Assembly: GCA_020081605.1 (NCBI GenBank) | Contig: JAHREC010000011.1 | Span: forward strand, 1,488,001-1,552,000 | Length of the DNA stretch: 64,000 nt | Reading direction: 5' to 3' | DNA from: Albifimbria verrucaria | Lineage: Eukaryota; Ascomycota; Sordariomycetes; Hypocreales; Stachybotryaceae | Part shown: one piece after another, positions 33,371-45,700 of the stretch | Layout: every line of letters starts with the position of its first letter | Numbering within the stretch: position 1 is the stretch's first letter | Made by a program: the position numbers and the translations under genes | The notes under the pieces: model-generated | Databases searched by the model: none | Told to the model about the DNA's origin: nothing | What the model saw: only the letters and a program-made list of their open reading frames with translations

Positions 33371-36300
33371 CTAAGAAGAAACCCCAAGAATTAACAATGA
33401 CATGACAGATGCGTGCTTTTTCATGGCCGCAATCTGTAGAGCCGTATTTCCCTCGTTGTCTATTGCGTTGACATCAGCCCCTTTCCCAAAAGCAGGCGAG
33501 CAGATGCATCCTTTCCTTCAATGGCAGCCATATGCAAAGGCGTCAATCCTTTCGAGTCTTTCGCATTCACATCCGCTCCAAAATTGAGCAAGAGCTCGGC
33601 AGCTTGTGTGTCGTCGGGACTAACTGCGTAGTGGAGAGCCGTGGCTCCAAAGTTGTTCTTGGCTGCCGTGTCAGCTCCACACTCTAATAGAAGTTGTAGA
33701 GCGTTAGTTGTCTTGCATCTAGCCGCTGCAAAGATGGCAGTGGCTTCTGATGCGTCCTTGTGTTCAATGTCAACTCCATTTTCGAGGAGGAGTCGTACTC
33801 CGTCGAAGAAACCATGGTAAGCGAGATAGTGAAGAATAGGAATTTCGTTCATCTCTCGTGCATACATGTCAGCACCGTGGTCTATCAACATTTGTGAAAC
33901 GTCTTCGTGCCTGTTAATAGTTGAGTAAAAGAGTGCGGAATAGTCGTTTGATGGGCACTTCGTCTCCATGTTGGCTCCTCGACTTAGAAGCAGCTCGGTC
34001 GCTTTTGTGTGGCCCTTGGAGGCCGTGTAGTGTAGCACCGTCATTCCAACGGCGGAATAGTCATCGAGGTTCAGGCCTGCCTCAATAAACAATTGTAGAA
34101 CCTGTGCATTACCGTGGTCCGCAGCAATATGAGCTGCACTGCCTCCTAGTCGGCCGCTGATTGTTGTCAACTTAGCTCCTTTGTCTATTAACAGCTTTGT
34201 AGTCATGGTGTCTCCTTTGTAGGCTGCAACATGCAGTGGTGTGTATCCGTCCTTGTTTTCCATATCGATTTCACTTGCTTCTGTGTTTAGTCTGACATTC
34301 TCTAGCATTGTTTGGATAATGTCGTATTGACTTGTTGCAGCAGCATGATGTAAAGGATTCGAACCTCTTGCATCTTGCATCTGAATTGAGGCACCTTTAT
34401 CCAGAAGCATTTTTACCAAGACTGGATTTCCATTATAGGCGGCCATGTGCAAGGCAGTCCTTCCTCCCTTGTCTCTGGCGTCTAAGCTGGCATCCACCTG
34501 TAACAAGCGAGTTGCCATGTCTGTGTGCCCATGATGCGTTGCCCACAATAAAGCAGTCAAGCCTTCAGGGTCCGTAACATGCGGGCTGATATCGCCAATT
34601 ATGACGCGGTCAAGATTGTCAATATCCCAATGTACCTGGGACTGGTTTCTCGCAAGATCTTGAGACAGTGAATCAACAAGACGGGCGGTTTCATCATCAA
34701 GCACAAGCTCTTGTGTCACGGCGACTCCTGTAGCTCCACCTTCTGGTGTCTGAAGCGTAGTTGGAGGCATAGGGGTTTTCAATCTTTGGGTAATAGCTGA
34801 TATCTTCTTGGCAGTGGATGACACCTCCAGATGTTCTGCTGCATGCTTCCTCTGCTGGCGCTCCAACACTTTTTGATGCATCGCAACAGCCCCTTCTAAA
34901 TTGCCGGCGAGCTCTAGCACCATTGCCAACTCATCCATCGCGTCTAAAGTTTCGGCATCATCAGGGCCCAGCAGTTTTTCGTACCCAGTCGAAGACACGA
35001 GGAAGTTTGCCTCCGCGGCAATATAATTGGGTAGCTTTTTGTACACAAGCCCGAGGTTGTACGAAGTGTCCAGGAATGCCTTGCTTTCACAACCCGACTT
35101 GGCTTCGTTGGCAGCCAAGACACGGAGATAGCTTGTTGCGGACTCTTGGTACCGCTTCAGCGTCTTGTAGACTAGGGCAAGTCGCCCTACAGTTATTATC
35201 GTGTCGCCATGATTGGCGCCCAAGGCCTGTTCTTCGCCTTTAAGACACAACTCAAAGACGCTTGCGGCTTCCTCAAGTCTACCAGCCTGTTGGCAGATCT
35301 CTCCTATACTGAAGTAGGCGTTGCGCACCACCGAATCTGCCAATCCGATATTCTTTTCTCGACCCGTTAAAGCTCGAAGAAACATCGACTCAGCTTCGTC
35401 GTAACACTTTTGCCTTTTGTACACTTTTGCAAGCTCAGATGCAGTATATAACGTGCTGTTGCTCTCCGGTCCGAAAGCCTTTTCTTCTCCCTTTAGCGCC
35501 AGCTCTAGGACCATGGAGGCTTCATCCAATCTGCCGACACTACTATAAATAGTGCCAAGATCATAGTTCGAGTTCCGAGTCAACATATCATCAAGACCAT
35601 GTTCTTTCTCTCGGACGTTCAGAATCCTCAGGTATAATGGTTCAGCTTGCGCATACTCTTTTTGATCCTTATAGACACATGCCAGATTATAGACGCTCAG
35701 TAAGGTGTCGGCATGATCAGCACCCAGTCGTATCTCTTCACCTCTGATTGCCTCTTTCAAAGTATTGCGAGCCTCCGAAAGCTTCCCTTGTTCTTTATAG
35801 ACCGTTCCAAGCTTGAATGCTACCGTTGTTGTAGACGGATGAGCACAATCGAAAAGGTCCGAGTATCCCTGCAGCAATCTTTCATACATGGAAATGGCCT
35901 GCTCAAAGTCCTCCATATCATAAATCACCCCGGCCAGACCTTGAAGTGTGTCAAGAGTCTTGAAGTGCTCTCGACCAAGAACCTTTTCACGTATGGCAAG
36001 GACGCTACTCAACCTATCTTTTGCCTCCTCTTTACGACCACTCCGCGCGTAGTGCAGACTCATGTTGTAAATGGTGGCGAGGAGTCTTTCGTCTTCTGGT
36101 CCAAGAACTTTCTCTTGGCCAGAGAGAGCTCGATTAAAAGCTTCGTCTGCAGCTTCATAATTCCCGTCACGCGAGTACGAAGATGCGAGATTTACGACTG
36201 TCGAAAGGGTGACAGGGTCGTCAGGGCCGAGTAACCTTTTGCGACCTTCGAGCGCTTTCAGATAGAGCGAGTTCGCCTCTTTCCACTCACCCTGAGTGAC

Positions 36301-39300
36301 TAGGATTGTAGCTAGGTTGTTGGCGGCCGTATATGTCATATGATGCTTATTCCCTCCATCAGCTCATACCCTTGCCAAGCGCGTCTGGCCAATTCCAAGG
36401 CTCTGGGAATGTTACCAAGATCCTTGTATACCATGGATAAGTTTGAACGTATGAGAAGCGTGAGGCTATCATACTCGCCTATCTCACGTTCATTGAGCTC
36501 CAGAGCCTTTTCGTACAGCTCTGCAGCCTCCTTTAACCTACCCATACTTTGATAATCGACAGCGAGGTCATTGTCGAGTACTTGTTGGGAAGTATTTCCT
36601 CTCGTTCTTTCATCCTTCCACTCTTCTTTAGCTTCTCTGTAGGCTTCTTTGGACGCATTCTTGCCGATAGTAATGGCATGCGAGATGCCGTCTTTAAGAT
36701 CCTTGCTGAACATTCGAAATGCCGCAATGTTCCCTTGGTCCGACGCTCCTTATAGATCCTTTCTTCATTTCTTTTGCCAATAAATGTAACGGAGTGAGCT
36801 GCATTGCGCTGATTTAAATAATTCACTATATCAGCACTTCTTTTCTTGAAATACGATATCGTAGAAGGACTTCGATCAGGCATTGAGGATGGGTACACTC
36901 CAGCCTCCAGTCGATCATTGATAAGAACGGCGAAGTCAAGAACCGTAGAAGCCCAATTGTTCTCCCGCACTGCGTACGTGCTGGCCGGCTTTCTCGTTAC
37001 TGAGATTGCGTCAGGCAACGCCAGGCCAATCATTGCCGAAGCGTCTGCTCCAGCCTGAACCAAGACCTCAACGGCGGGAAAATTGACTGCACGCACTGCA
37101 TGATGTAGAGCTGTACCGTTGTGTTCCTTGTCTTTCGTCGAGGTAAATGTTTTGATCGGATTTTTGAAGTGAAAGTCGTTATTGATTACTTCTGATCTCC
37201 CATTGGCAATTGTGTGAACATATCCCGTATGCTTTGTGTTCGATCCATAGCTTTGTTCATCGATGCGCTGATATTCGAGATGACGTGAGCCAGGATACAT
37301 TTCCACAAGGTATCCCATCATATCTCGAACGTCCTTTTCGTTCCATTGGTTGGCTGGTGCCTCACTGGCGACTTGCTGTATAACACTCTTTCCAATATGC
37401 GGCAGTATAATGAAGTGCGGAGGGTCTTGCCTCAAATATGACTTGAATAGGTAGCTCAGACGAATAGAAGACTCGCTCCAGGCAATACCCACCAACCAGC
37501 CCAAGAATGTGCGATCCTGAAGCCGTCTCGCAGGCGACGAAATTATTGTATCACGAGTGGCTCCTTTCTCGAACAAGTAGTTTGCAAATAGAAAATTTTG
37601 GCATGCTATGGCCATCTGGATTGGTGTCTCTATTTCTGTGAAGAGCTTGCTCGGCTTACTGAGATTGATGTTGAACCCGTGGCTTTCAACGAGGCTTTCG
37701 TAGATTCTTGAGCTTACTGGATACTCGGCGCACCTCATGAGAGTCGCGGCTTGTGTGGCTTCATCGATAGGGTATCTGCCGCTCAGCAGGAACTCGGTGA
37801 CACATTGGTTATTCCATATGACTGCAGTGGTCAAAGCTTCCATGACATGCTGCTGGAGCGGCTCTTCATGCCACAAGATGGAGAATATTTTCTGGAGAGT
37901 CGAGACTTTGGATTCAACGTAATACCGGCACATGTTCATCGCGGTATACTCTCCGGCAAAGTTCAGATCAGCCTTTGCCAAAAACTGCTCGGATAGGAAA
38001 AGATTTAGCATCTGATCCATGCTCTGTACAGGCGTCTTTTCCGTCACACAAAACGAGCTGCCGCCGGGAAGATTGTCGATGCACGCAAGGCGGTATCTAA
38101 TAATGTGTTTTTTCCAATGGTCATGTTTTGTTGAGAGACGTTTCCCCAGGTAAGTAATTTCTCGAGGATGCTTGACTGGTGAAGGCTCGCGGCAAGATGC
38201 AGACATAATGCATCTGGTGTCGCCCCTAATTCAAGAAGACAGGCCACTGCTTCTGAGTCGCCAAGCCAGGTAGCGAACACTAAGGGTGGCAGTGACCGAA
38301 ATTCCGCTGCTTGATTCCAGATTATTGGATCCAGGTCACCTGTAAATAGGCCGTAAAGTTTTCTGTAATTCTCGGGTTGGGCATTAGGATTTGCCCCTGC
38401 TCGGATCAGCTTCCGTGTGGTCTCAAGCAGTTTAATGTGATTGCCGGAGGGATCTCTTTGCACGTTAGGTAGGTAGTTCAAGATGCTTGTCGCCGAATCC
38501 CTCGTGCTGACGATCGCCGAAGCACCGTTATCTAGCAAGAAGTTTATTGCTTCGTGATTGCCAAGCTTGCAGGCATGTACAAGAGCTGTCAGTTGATCAT
38601 CGTCAAGTTTGTCAACGAGCTGTCTGCAAATGTGTTTGTCCAAATACTGCAACAAAGCCTTCAGGAGATTCGTCCACCCTCTTCGAACTGAATTATGTAG
38701 CAGTTGTCCTTTGAAGCGAGAATCCAGTTCCAAAAACCACTCTGGCGAATTACTGGCTTTGGCCTTTTTAAGGTCAGCGAGAAGTTCTGCTTCCTGGAAC
38801 TCGAGTGAGGTTTCTGGCTGTGCCGTATTTTCCAGGATTAAAATGTAAGACTCATAATCATGTTTTGACAGCTGTGCAGAAGAAGTCAGCATAAGATGTG
38901 AAATGAAGCTCATATATACATATCTTGCATCGCACTGTAGTCCCTACTTCGAAAGCTGCCGCGAAAAGATGTTTTCGCGCCTCATTCAAGTCTAAAGATG
39001 GGAGTTTAAATGTCTTGTGGTAACCTAAGACTTTTGCCTGAGCGATATGATCTCCATAGGTTGCCGCTTCTCGCAAGTACCTCGCTGCCGTCTGGAAATT
39101 TTGCGGGGTGCCATATCCTTCAAAGTGGCACCTGAATAGCAAGACAGAGATGGCTGCTTTCTGCCACGGATTTGTTCTCAAGTCCTGGGATTGAAGCTTC
39201 AATACCTCTAGAAAGCGATCAGCAGGCTCAGAACTAAAAGGCCCACTGTTCAGCGGAATTGACCAGGCGTAACGGGGTGACCAGGCGTAACGGGGTGACC

Positions 39301-40773
39301 AGGTCACAGAAATGCTCTGAATAATCAGTATAGTATCATTTTCCACATGTGGATTAGGACCCTGCTTACACCAGAGACTGCCACATCCTCAGTGGACTGC
39401 GTAAATTGACCTAATGCACTTCTCTACGTTAGTCAAAGTTACAGTCGTTACAGTCATTGCAGGAGTCGCCTCACCTTTCCAAGATTCGCCCGACTTCAGT
39501 CAAACTTCTTTGTCCAGGATCTTTGAGAAGCGTGCGACTGCAAACAAGTTTGAATTCGGCAAGAACTTCTTTGTTCATATGAGATTGATTATTTGATTTG
39601 GCCATTGACTTGTAAGCCCAGGCCTCGAGGTCTTGATTTTGCTTCAACGTCTTCAATGCATCCAATCTTGCGAATCTGTCCCCTTGAAGCCAAAAATGTT
39701 CCCCTGAGTCGAGTCGACCCCAAACGGATCACTGTCCTTATGTCTATACCACCAATACAATAGACCAAATGAATAAATGTCGGATTTATGAAGCATGCTA
39801 GTGGCGATTTGAGATCCGGTTTCTGGCGCATCCCACGGTGGTGAGAGCCCAGGCAGCGTGATTCTTTGTTCTTGCACCGTGTTTGTGAATATTGCGCTTC
39901 CAAAATCAGATATTTTGGCAATGATTCGCCCATGCTCTTCAAAAAGAAGAATGTTGCTCGGCTTGATGTCTCCGTGTGTGATGTGACAGCGATGTAAGGC
40001 ACCCAAGCCTTTGCAGATATCTAGCAGGATGTTCCGAGAGGTTTCTATTTCTGAGAAGCGCTCGTGGTGAGAGATTCGAAAGTCGGCGAGTGTTCCGAGC
40101 TCGGCATACTCAAGATAGAGCGTAGGGCCAAGTGAATCTTGTTCCATTGATGGGTGATCCCATCGAATGTCTAACAATTTAACGATATTCGAATGTCCCC
40201 GAATGCTTTCTAGGGTGAGGACTTTGATTTCGGCAAGTAGACTTTGGAAGCCATCACAATCGTTCACATTGCCATTGTCCTCGAACTTGATCTTGGAGTT
40301 CTTCATTACTACCAATTTTGAAGTACGACCAAGCAGTGATCCGACGTCGAATCGTCTTGACACGGTGAATGAAGCTCCTTCACCAAGTTTGACCGCTTGA
40401 TTTTGAAAGCATCCAACACGGCTTGAATAAGGACTGACGTGTTCTGCGTATGCAGTGCCAAGGCAGGCCATTCGCCATAAGAGGATTCGGAGGTACAAGC
40501 CGAGGAACCCATCTTCCTGTGGAAATTCATGACTACCAGTCTGATCTACGGGCTTTTGCAGTTCGGTTAGTAATGCTTCTCTTGGGGTTTTGGACAAATT
40601 TTCAGGCGTCGGCGTTGGCGATTGATTTCCGCTCTGCTGTCCATTCGTCGAGTCTCCATCGGAGGCCGATGCTTTGGAGGGGATGCACCATGCTCCAGGA
40701 CTGGCGCCACAGGTCGCCTTCGAATTATCTTCTTGGTTCGCCAGTAGGCCTGTGGGCTAGGATTTTCTGCCAT
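33371..40773 (-). CDS. Giant protein kinase - Sel1 - ANK - TPR - ANK receptor-like protein (frame disrupted)
   Basis: Reads from ATG 40771-40773 to TAG 33371-33373. A Ser/Pro-rich N-terminus leads to a protein kinase: Gly loop LGEGASFTVS, Lys in VVMKNS, catalytic THGDIKPSNILL (HGD form of HRD), ISDFGSA, PWDAPE; all key residues are present, so likely active. An intron starts GTGAGG near 39477 (GACTAAC branch). Next are a Sel1-like repeat (LLFRCHFEGYG, AARYLREAATYGD), degenerate ankyrins (38.9-36.9 kb, for example GTALHHAVRAVNFPAVEVL), about 13 kinesin-light-chain-type TPRs of 42 residues (36.7-34.8 kb, DHADTLLSVYNLACVYKDQ), and about ten ankyrins (TALHMAAYNGN) to the end. The last 959 codons (36339-33460) are one clean frame. 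Shifts lie near 40740, 39680-39683, 38942-38944, 38066-38068, 36732-36734, 36352-36354 and 33478-33481, nearly all in C/G runs. No NACHT or NB-ARC. Cytoplasmic sensor kinase inferred. Confidence 0.75.
39261..39303 (-). repeat. In-frame 18-bp tandem repeat
   Basis: Two copies of an 18-bp unit (CCAGGCGTAACGGGGTGA) plus part of a third lie inside the giant kinase gene and translate to WSPRYA repeated. Length is a multiple of three, so copy changes keep the frame. Confidence 0.75.
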
Positions 40774-41153
40774 CTCTGCAATGTGTTTGCAAGCATACGA
40801 CGACATTCACATTGTCGCAGTCGAAGACCTGGCACTCTGGTCGTTCAAAGGTTCATAAATGAATAGCCTTCAAAGCATATGCCGAAGCCAGAAGGATTGA
40901 GTCAGCTGGGACTATCAATGAAAAGCTGAAAGCTGAAAGACTTGTGCAAATATGCCAAAAGCGCCTCCAAAATATTGACGAATCAACAATATTCTAGTCA
41001 AAAAGCGGCTGAGTTATAGCCTCAACATCCCTACAACCATTTCCGATGGCGGCGTCTGATCAGCGCCTGTATCAGTCTATGAATAAAAGACCCTGGGACA
41101 GCACATACCGGTTCAAAGGAGCCTTTGTAGTGTAAAATTGGGCCTTTCAAGGT
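40774..41153. promoter_or_regulatory. Bidirectional promoter region
   Basis: 380 bp between the start codons of the kinase-ANK-TPR-ANK gene (-) and the HeLo-pseudokinase gene (+). It contains no other gene, so both 5' regions must share it. No TATA box or operator is clear enough to call. Confidence 0.5.
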
Positions 41154-42933
41154 ATGGACGCTATATCGCTTGCTTTTGGTGCTGCTGGCTTCATCGTGCA
41201 GCTGCACGAAGTCGCCGTAGGCTGCCTGGAAGCTCTCCGTAACTTCCGCGACGCAGGCGAACAAAATGCCTTGCTAAACTGCAAGCTTCAAATTGAAGAG
41301 TATATTCTTTCAAGATGGGGCGAGCGGTGTGGACTGGCCGAGGGCCGTCTCGAACAGCATCTGCCTCATAAGGGGACCAGGAGATGGTAGCCCTGATTTT
41401 GCGAAACATGCTGGGTCTTGTCGCAGAAGCCGACATTTTGAAGAAAAAGTATGGAATGTCCTGCATCTCCTTCGAAGATTCGGGCGTCTCTGCCAGGACT
41501 CAGAAGATGCTGAGTGCCCTGATTGACGTGCGCAAAAAGGCCAAGTATCCAGGTTCAGTCGACTAAACACGACACCAGCTCCGCCGGAATCCTCGGCCAC
41601 AGTGTTCGAGATGGAAACTGAGGAGAGTGCAGAGTACAAATCACTTGTTCAAAAGCGACGACTTCTATGAAGCGACTGCGCAAATATCAATGGGTTGTGG
41701 AGGACAGCAAGCGGTTTGAAGTCATGATCCGTCATCTTCAGGACTTTAACCACTCTCTGTATCGACTCACCCAACACTCAATCCCACCAAAAGCCGTTGA
41801 AGGAGACATATTAGATGCCACGCCCGATCGCTACCTTGAAATAGTGGAACGAGCTACGGCAGAGTCCTACCCCAGCGTCTCGTTTGCATCAAATGTCAGG
41901 CGCAGTGTTGCACAGCTGGAGTCATCGAGCCCAGACACCACACTTTCTAGTGGTCCAAGTCGACATCGGAATCTGCAAATTGAACTGCAGCAGCTTCAAT
42001 TCAAGACAAGCCCCAAGTCTGCCCAACAAAACAGGGCACTCGCCACGTACCGTCCGAGTCATGGACGACCACGTCCTGCGCTTGTTGAGTGGCGCCAATT
42101 TGAAGCCGGCCTCACAGGGCGGACCCGCGATGCCACCATCCAGCGTGTCAATAATCTCGCTCAGATCCTGCAAAAGAGACCCAAGAAAGAAGCAACGGAA
42201 TACTTTCGCGTTCTCGAATGTCTGGGCTATTACGTATCGGATCAACAGGTCGGCTACGTGTTTGCCTTGCCAGATGGTGCCAACTCCAATCAGAGACCTG
42301 TATCTCTTGAAGAATTGCTTATGGATGTTGATTCTGATAACTATATCGACAATCCTCCCTTGAAAAGCGTCTCGCACTCTGTAAATCGCTCTGCAATTGC
42401 ATCTATTGGCTGCACGCCAGCGATTTGGTTCACAAGAGTATACGTTCGGGCAACGTGCTCTTCTTCAAATCAGAGGAAGATCAAGCCATTCGCTTGGGTG
42501 AGCCATATATCACTGGATTTGATCACAGTAGACCGGACGGGCATAATGACTCGACCATTACCATTACCGCAATTAGTTCCGAAGACAACCGTTATCGACA
42601 TCCAGCTGCCACCGCCACAGGCATGTCCAGGCGTTCTACCAAAATACACGACATGTACAGCCTCGGGCTCGTCCTGCTCGAGGTTGCTCACTGGATCAAA
42701 CTAAGAGACTTGGTATTGCACAAAGTCGGTGCTGACGTGTATGACTATCTGACAAGCGACGAAAGTCCCATTGAGGAGATGGATCATCTTGTAGGGACTA
42801 GACTGCAGCAAGTTGTTTATCGCTGCATTCGAGGGATTTTGAGATTGATTTCAACGACCCTGATAGTTCTGTGGTACTCCGGGAGATTTTTCTTCATGAA
42901 ATTGCGTCAGAGGTCATGAAGTGCTCCGTCTAA
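41154..42933 (+). CDS. HeLo domain - pseudokinase protein (frame disrupted)
   Basis: The N-terminal ~230 residues are a HeLo (prion-inhibition and propagation) helical domain: MDAISLAFGAAGFIVQLHEV, LQIEEYILSRWGE, ALILRNMLGL, then SKRFEVMIRHLQDFN. HeLo domains in HET-S-type proteins act at membranes in regulated cell death. A linker leads to a kinase-fold domain: LGYYVSDQQVGYVFALP, LHASDLVHKSIRSGNVLFF at the catalytic-loop place (Asp of HRD replaced by Ser), ITGFDHSRPDG in place of DFG, and DMYSLGLVLLEVAHW for the F-helix. The catalytic and metal-binding Asp are missing, so it is read as a pseudokinase. Shifts lie at 41372-41375, near 41553, 41660, 42400 and 42830; beyond the last, the frame ends at TAA 42931-42933. 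It is divergent from the giant kinase gene. Helo-kinase fusions are known in fungi; the ligand and trigger are unknown. Confidence 0.8.
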
Positions 42934-43908
42934 GTGCTAGAAATGGCATATAAGTCGTATTTGATGGCATCAAACAACTTTGAGAAGGTATCGCTGGAAC
43001 AACTTCTGTTACATTGACCCATATTTGAGAACAAGAATTGCGACCCATCGTGGGCATCTTCTCTCTCCACTACTAATGCGTCTTTAGATGAGGCGGCTGG
43101 ACCTAATTATCACATCTCTGGGAGGTTCTAGATCTAGACCGCCTATACCAAGGCCAGGAAATTGATTCCTAAGATTGACAAAAATTTTGTGTGAAGCCAA
43201 GCTTTCTTTGTTCCCATTGCTATTGCCTTCTTCTAGATTCCTGGTTTTACGCCAGCCTGAGCCACAGTTACAGGCATCTCATGTCCAAAATGCATCCACG
43301 TAAATGGCGCGCCGCTGATGGGTACGGCAACACCGTGACTCTCTCCAGTAGGCATACCACTCTAGATCTATATATTCCTCCCGTTATCCTACTAGGTTGT
43401 GCTCAGATATCATCTTGCAGTTGTACCTTCAGACTTTGTGTACGGATAACTCCAGACAATACCGAATGATCGGTTCTATAACTTCACAGAAGACTATCTT
43501 AGTGTAAAAAGATCTAGCTGACAGGAAACTTCCGCAAATATTTGCGTGTATGGTTTAGAAGAAACACATTATGTCAATTGATCGAAAGGTGTCTCGAGCA
43601 ATTTGGGCTTCCTTGCACTTTATGCAAGTTTAAAACTAGTCGACGTCGTTACAACCGTTTTTTTCTGCTACCGCCTGTAGATGCTGGAGAGCACAAATGA
43701 ATTTATCCGTCATGTTAGGTCGACAAATCCAGGAGAACTAGAGTTGCAAAGCTGTCTTGAAGCTTTGTGTCTTTGAGTACTTCGGATATACTTGAGTGGA
43801 TCATGCATGCGATTTGAATAAAGGTATAATTGTATATTAATGAGTTTTCACATAGCTGAGAGGCAAATTCCTTTAGATTTGATTGCTATCAAACTGCGTA
43901 CTTCAGAG
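42934..43908. other. Intergenic spacer, convergent genes
   Basis: No supported coding sequence. The frame at 43191-43469 (+) has no domain. AT-rich 3' flanks of both neighbours. Confidence 0.5.
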
Positions 43909-44780
43909 TCAGGTCATATTTGCTCCCAATGTATAATTCGAAACGACCTTCATCAGTTTCTCCTCAAATAAGGACAGGTTGGTCTTGTCCAGCCCTGACC
44001 TGATTAAGGCATCGTACCTTTCCCGATTATCTATCAAAGCTTGCTTCTCCTCTTTCGTGAATAAAGAAAGATAATCATAATCCACCAACCAATCACTTTC
44101 TAGATCCATTTTGACCCCAAAGAAGGAATGCTTGTGTTCAAAACCACCAATGCTTGGGTTCGCCTTGATGGCGTCTTCGAATATTTGACGAACTTGATGA
44201 ATTCGATCGATTTGCTCAATAAGAATCTTATTAAGCCATGCGATGACGTCATTCGCTTGTAAAGACAATTGGTCTAGTCCAGAGAGCCCATCTTTCTCTT
44301 TGAACTCCCAATTCTCCAGAAATTGGCGAGTAATATTGATGCTTCTGATATCCTTCGCAGCTAATATTTGAAGATGCACGATCGACTCCATAAACTCTGT
44401 AGTGAAGTTATTATAGAGACCGCTGTATGTCATGCGTTCGAGATAGTTCATCGCAGTATTATTAACTCCATTGGATGGGCCACCGGTTTCGTGGGTTTGG
44501 TTCACCACACTGCGTGCATATCCCCAGATATTGCTTTGGAGATCCATCTGAAGACCTATGCTGACATTTGCTTTCTCCATGGCTTCCCATAAGGGGCCTG
44601 TGTCTGGTTTTTAACACCTCGAAAATACTCTGCCCCTCTCTCACATCTAGCGTGAAGATCGTTGGTTCCTTTATCACGAACATCATTCGCTTGGAAAGGA
44701 GAGAGGTCTGAGTAAGAAATTGTCGAAGGAAACCCAAAGGCCGTTGCGACCAGTGAAAGAAGGAGGAGAAGGAAATGCAT
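43909..44780 (-). CDS. Secreted protein of unknown function
   Basis: ATG at 44778-44780 gives a strong signal peptide (MHFLLLLLSLVATAFGFP). The rest, about 270 residues, is mainly predicted helical, with several N-glycosylation sites (NVS, NQT, NTA, NFT, NIT, NLS, NYT), few Cys and segments such as ERMTYSGLYNNFTTEF and FFGVKMDLESDWLVD. One single-base shift in a run of five (44608-44612) separates the leader exon from the body; no intron is needed. I recognise no family. Its neighbours (M43 peptidase, small secreted proteins) suggest an extracellular role. Confidence 0.65.
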
Positions 44781-45700
44781 TCTCAAGAATATCCGTTGAA
44801 GATTGGGATAAGAAGTGTCGGATTGCACAATCAGGTTCGATTTGCAGACGAGGATGTGAGAAAGAATACGTGCTATATCGGCAGGCGGACTTCCAATAAA
44901 TAGGCAAAACCAATGCCTGGCACATGGAAGCAGAAAGGCAGTATTGCGACCCTTATGGCCACCAGGGACAAATTTTCAGTCGATGGCTTTACTGCTGCCC
45001 AAAGATAATGCATGTCAAACTCAGCATTAACGTTCATCCTATCATCGTTCAGAAAACAGCGGAAAAGATAAGGTTCTACCTATATGGACAGTCATGTGGT
45101 CTTTATAGTTCTGACAACACAGTGAATCGGACGAATCTAAGATTTTGACGACCTTGACAGCTTAAACAAGTCTAGTCTTTCCGGCGACCAAAACCTAGAG
45201 GACTTCAGAGGGCTGATCACCTTGTTGGCCTCATTGACACTAACAGCCCTGATGAATTGGAACGTACATCTAATTACGATGTGTTGGAGTAATAACATCT
45301 ACACCCAATTGAGCCAGCCTTGTGATATAATCTACACTGCTTAAGTGGACGCGAGGAAGGCTAATCTAAATTTTCAATTGTAATGCAATAGCCCATCTCG
45401 AGGATTCTACTTCTGGACAATGTGCGGCCTAGTTTTCCTGGGTTTGATGAATTCAAAGAGATCCTGAGCTCCACCCTTATGGCTCTGAATATGACATGCA
45501 GACAAAGCTATCAAGGGAAGAACAGCTCAAATTCCGCTACTACTTAAAGACGTAAGAATTTCTGTCCAAAGGAAGTCTCGAACCATTTATTTATGACTGC
45601 TATCGTTTGTTCTACCAAGTACCGATTCGATCAAGCTTCTAAACCCTCAACTTACTGCGCCATCTACCGGAATACTCGGTTGGAAATTCGTTGATTTATC
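44781..45700. other. Intergenic, divergent promoters
   Basis: Separates the secreted unknown protein (-) from the M43-type peptidase (+). No frame is supported; regulatory sequence for both is expected here. Confidence 0.5.

Noticed and set aside
34332..36234. Plus-strand frames antisense to the TPR/ankyrin region
   Set aside because: These are shadows of the repeat-coding strand; the repeated codon pattern keeps opposite frames open.
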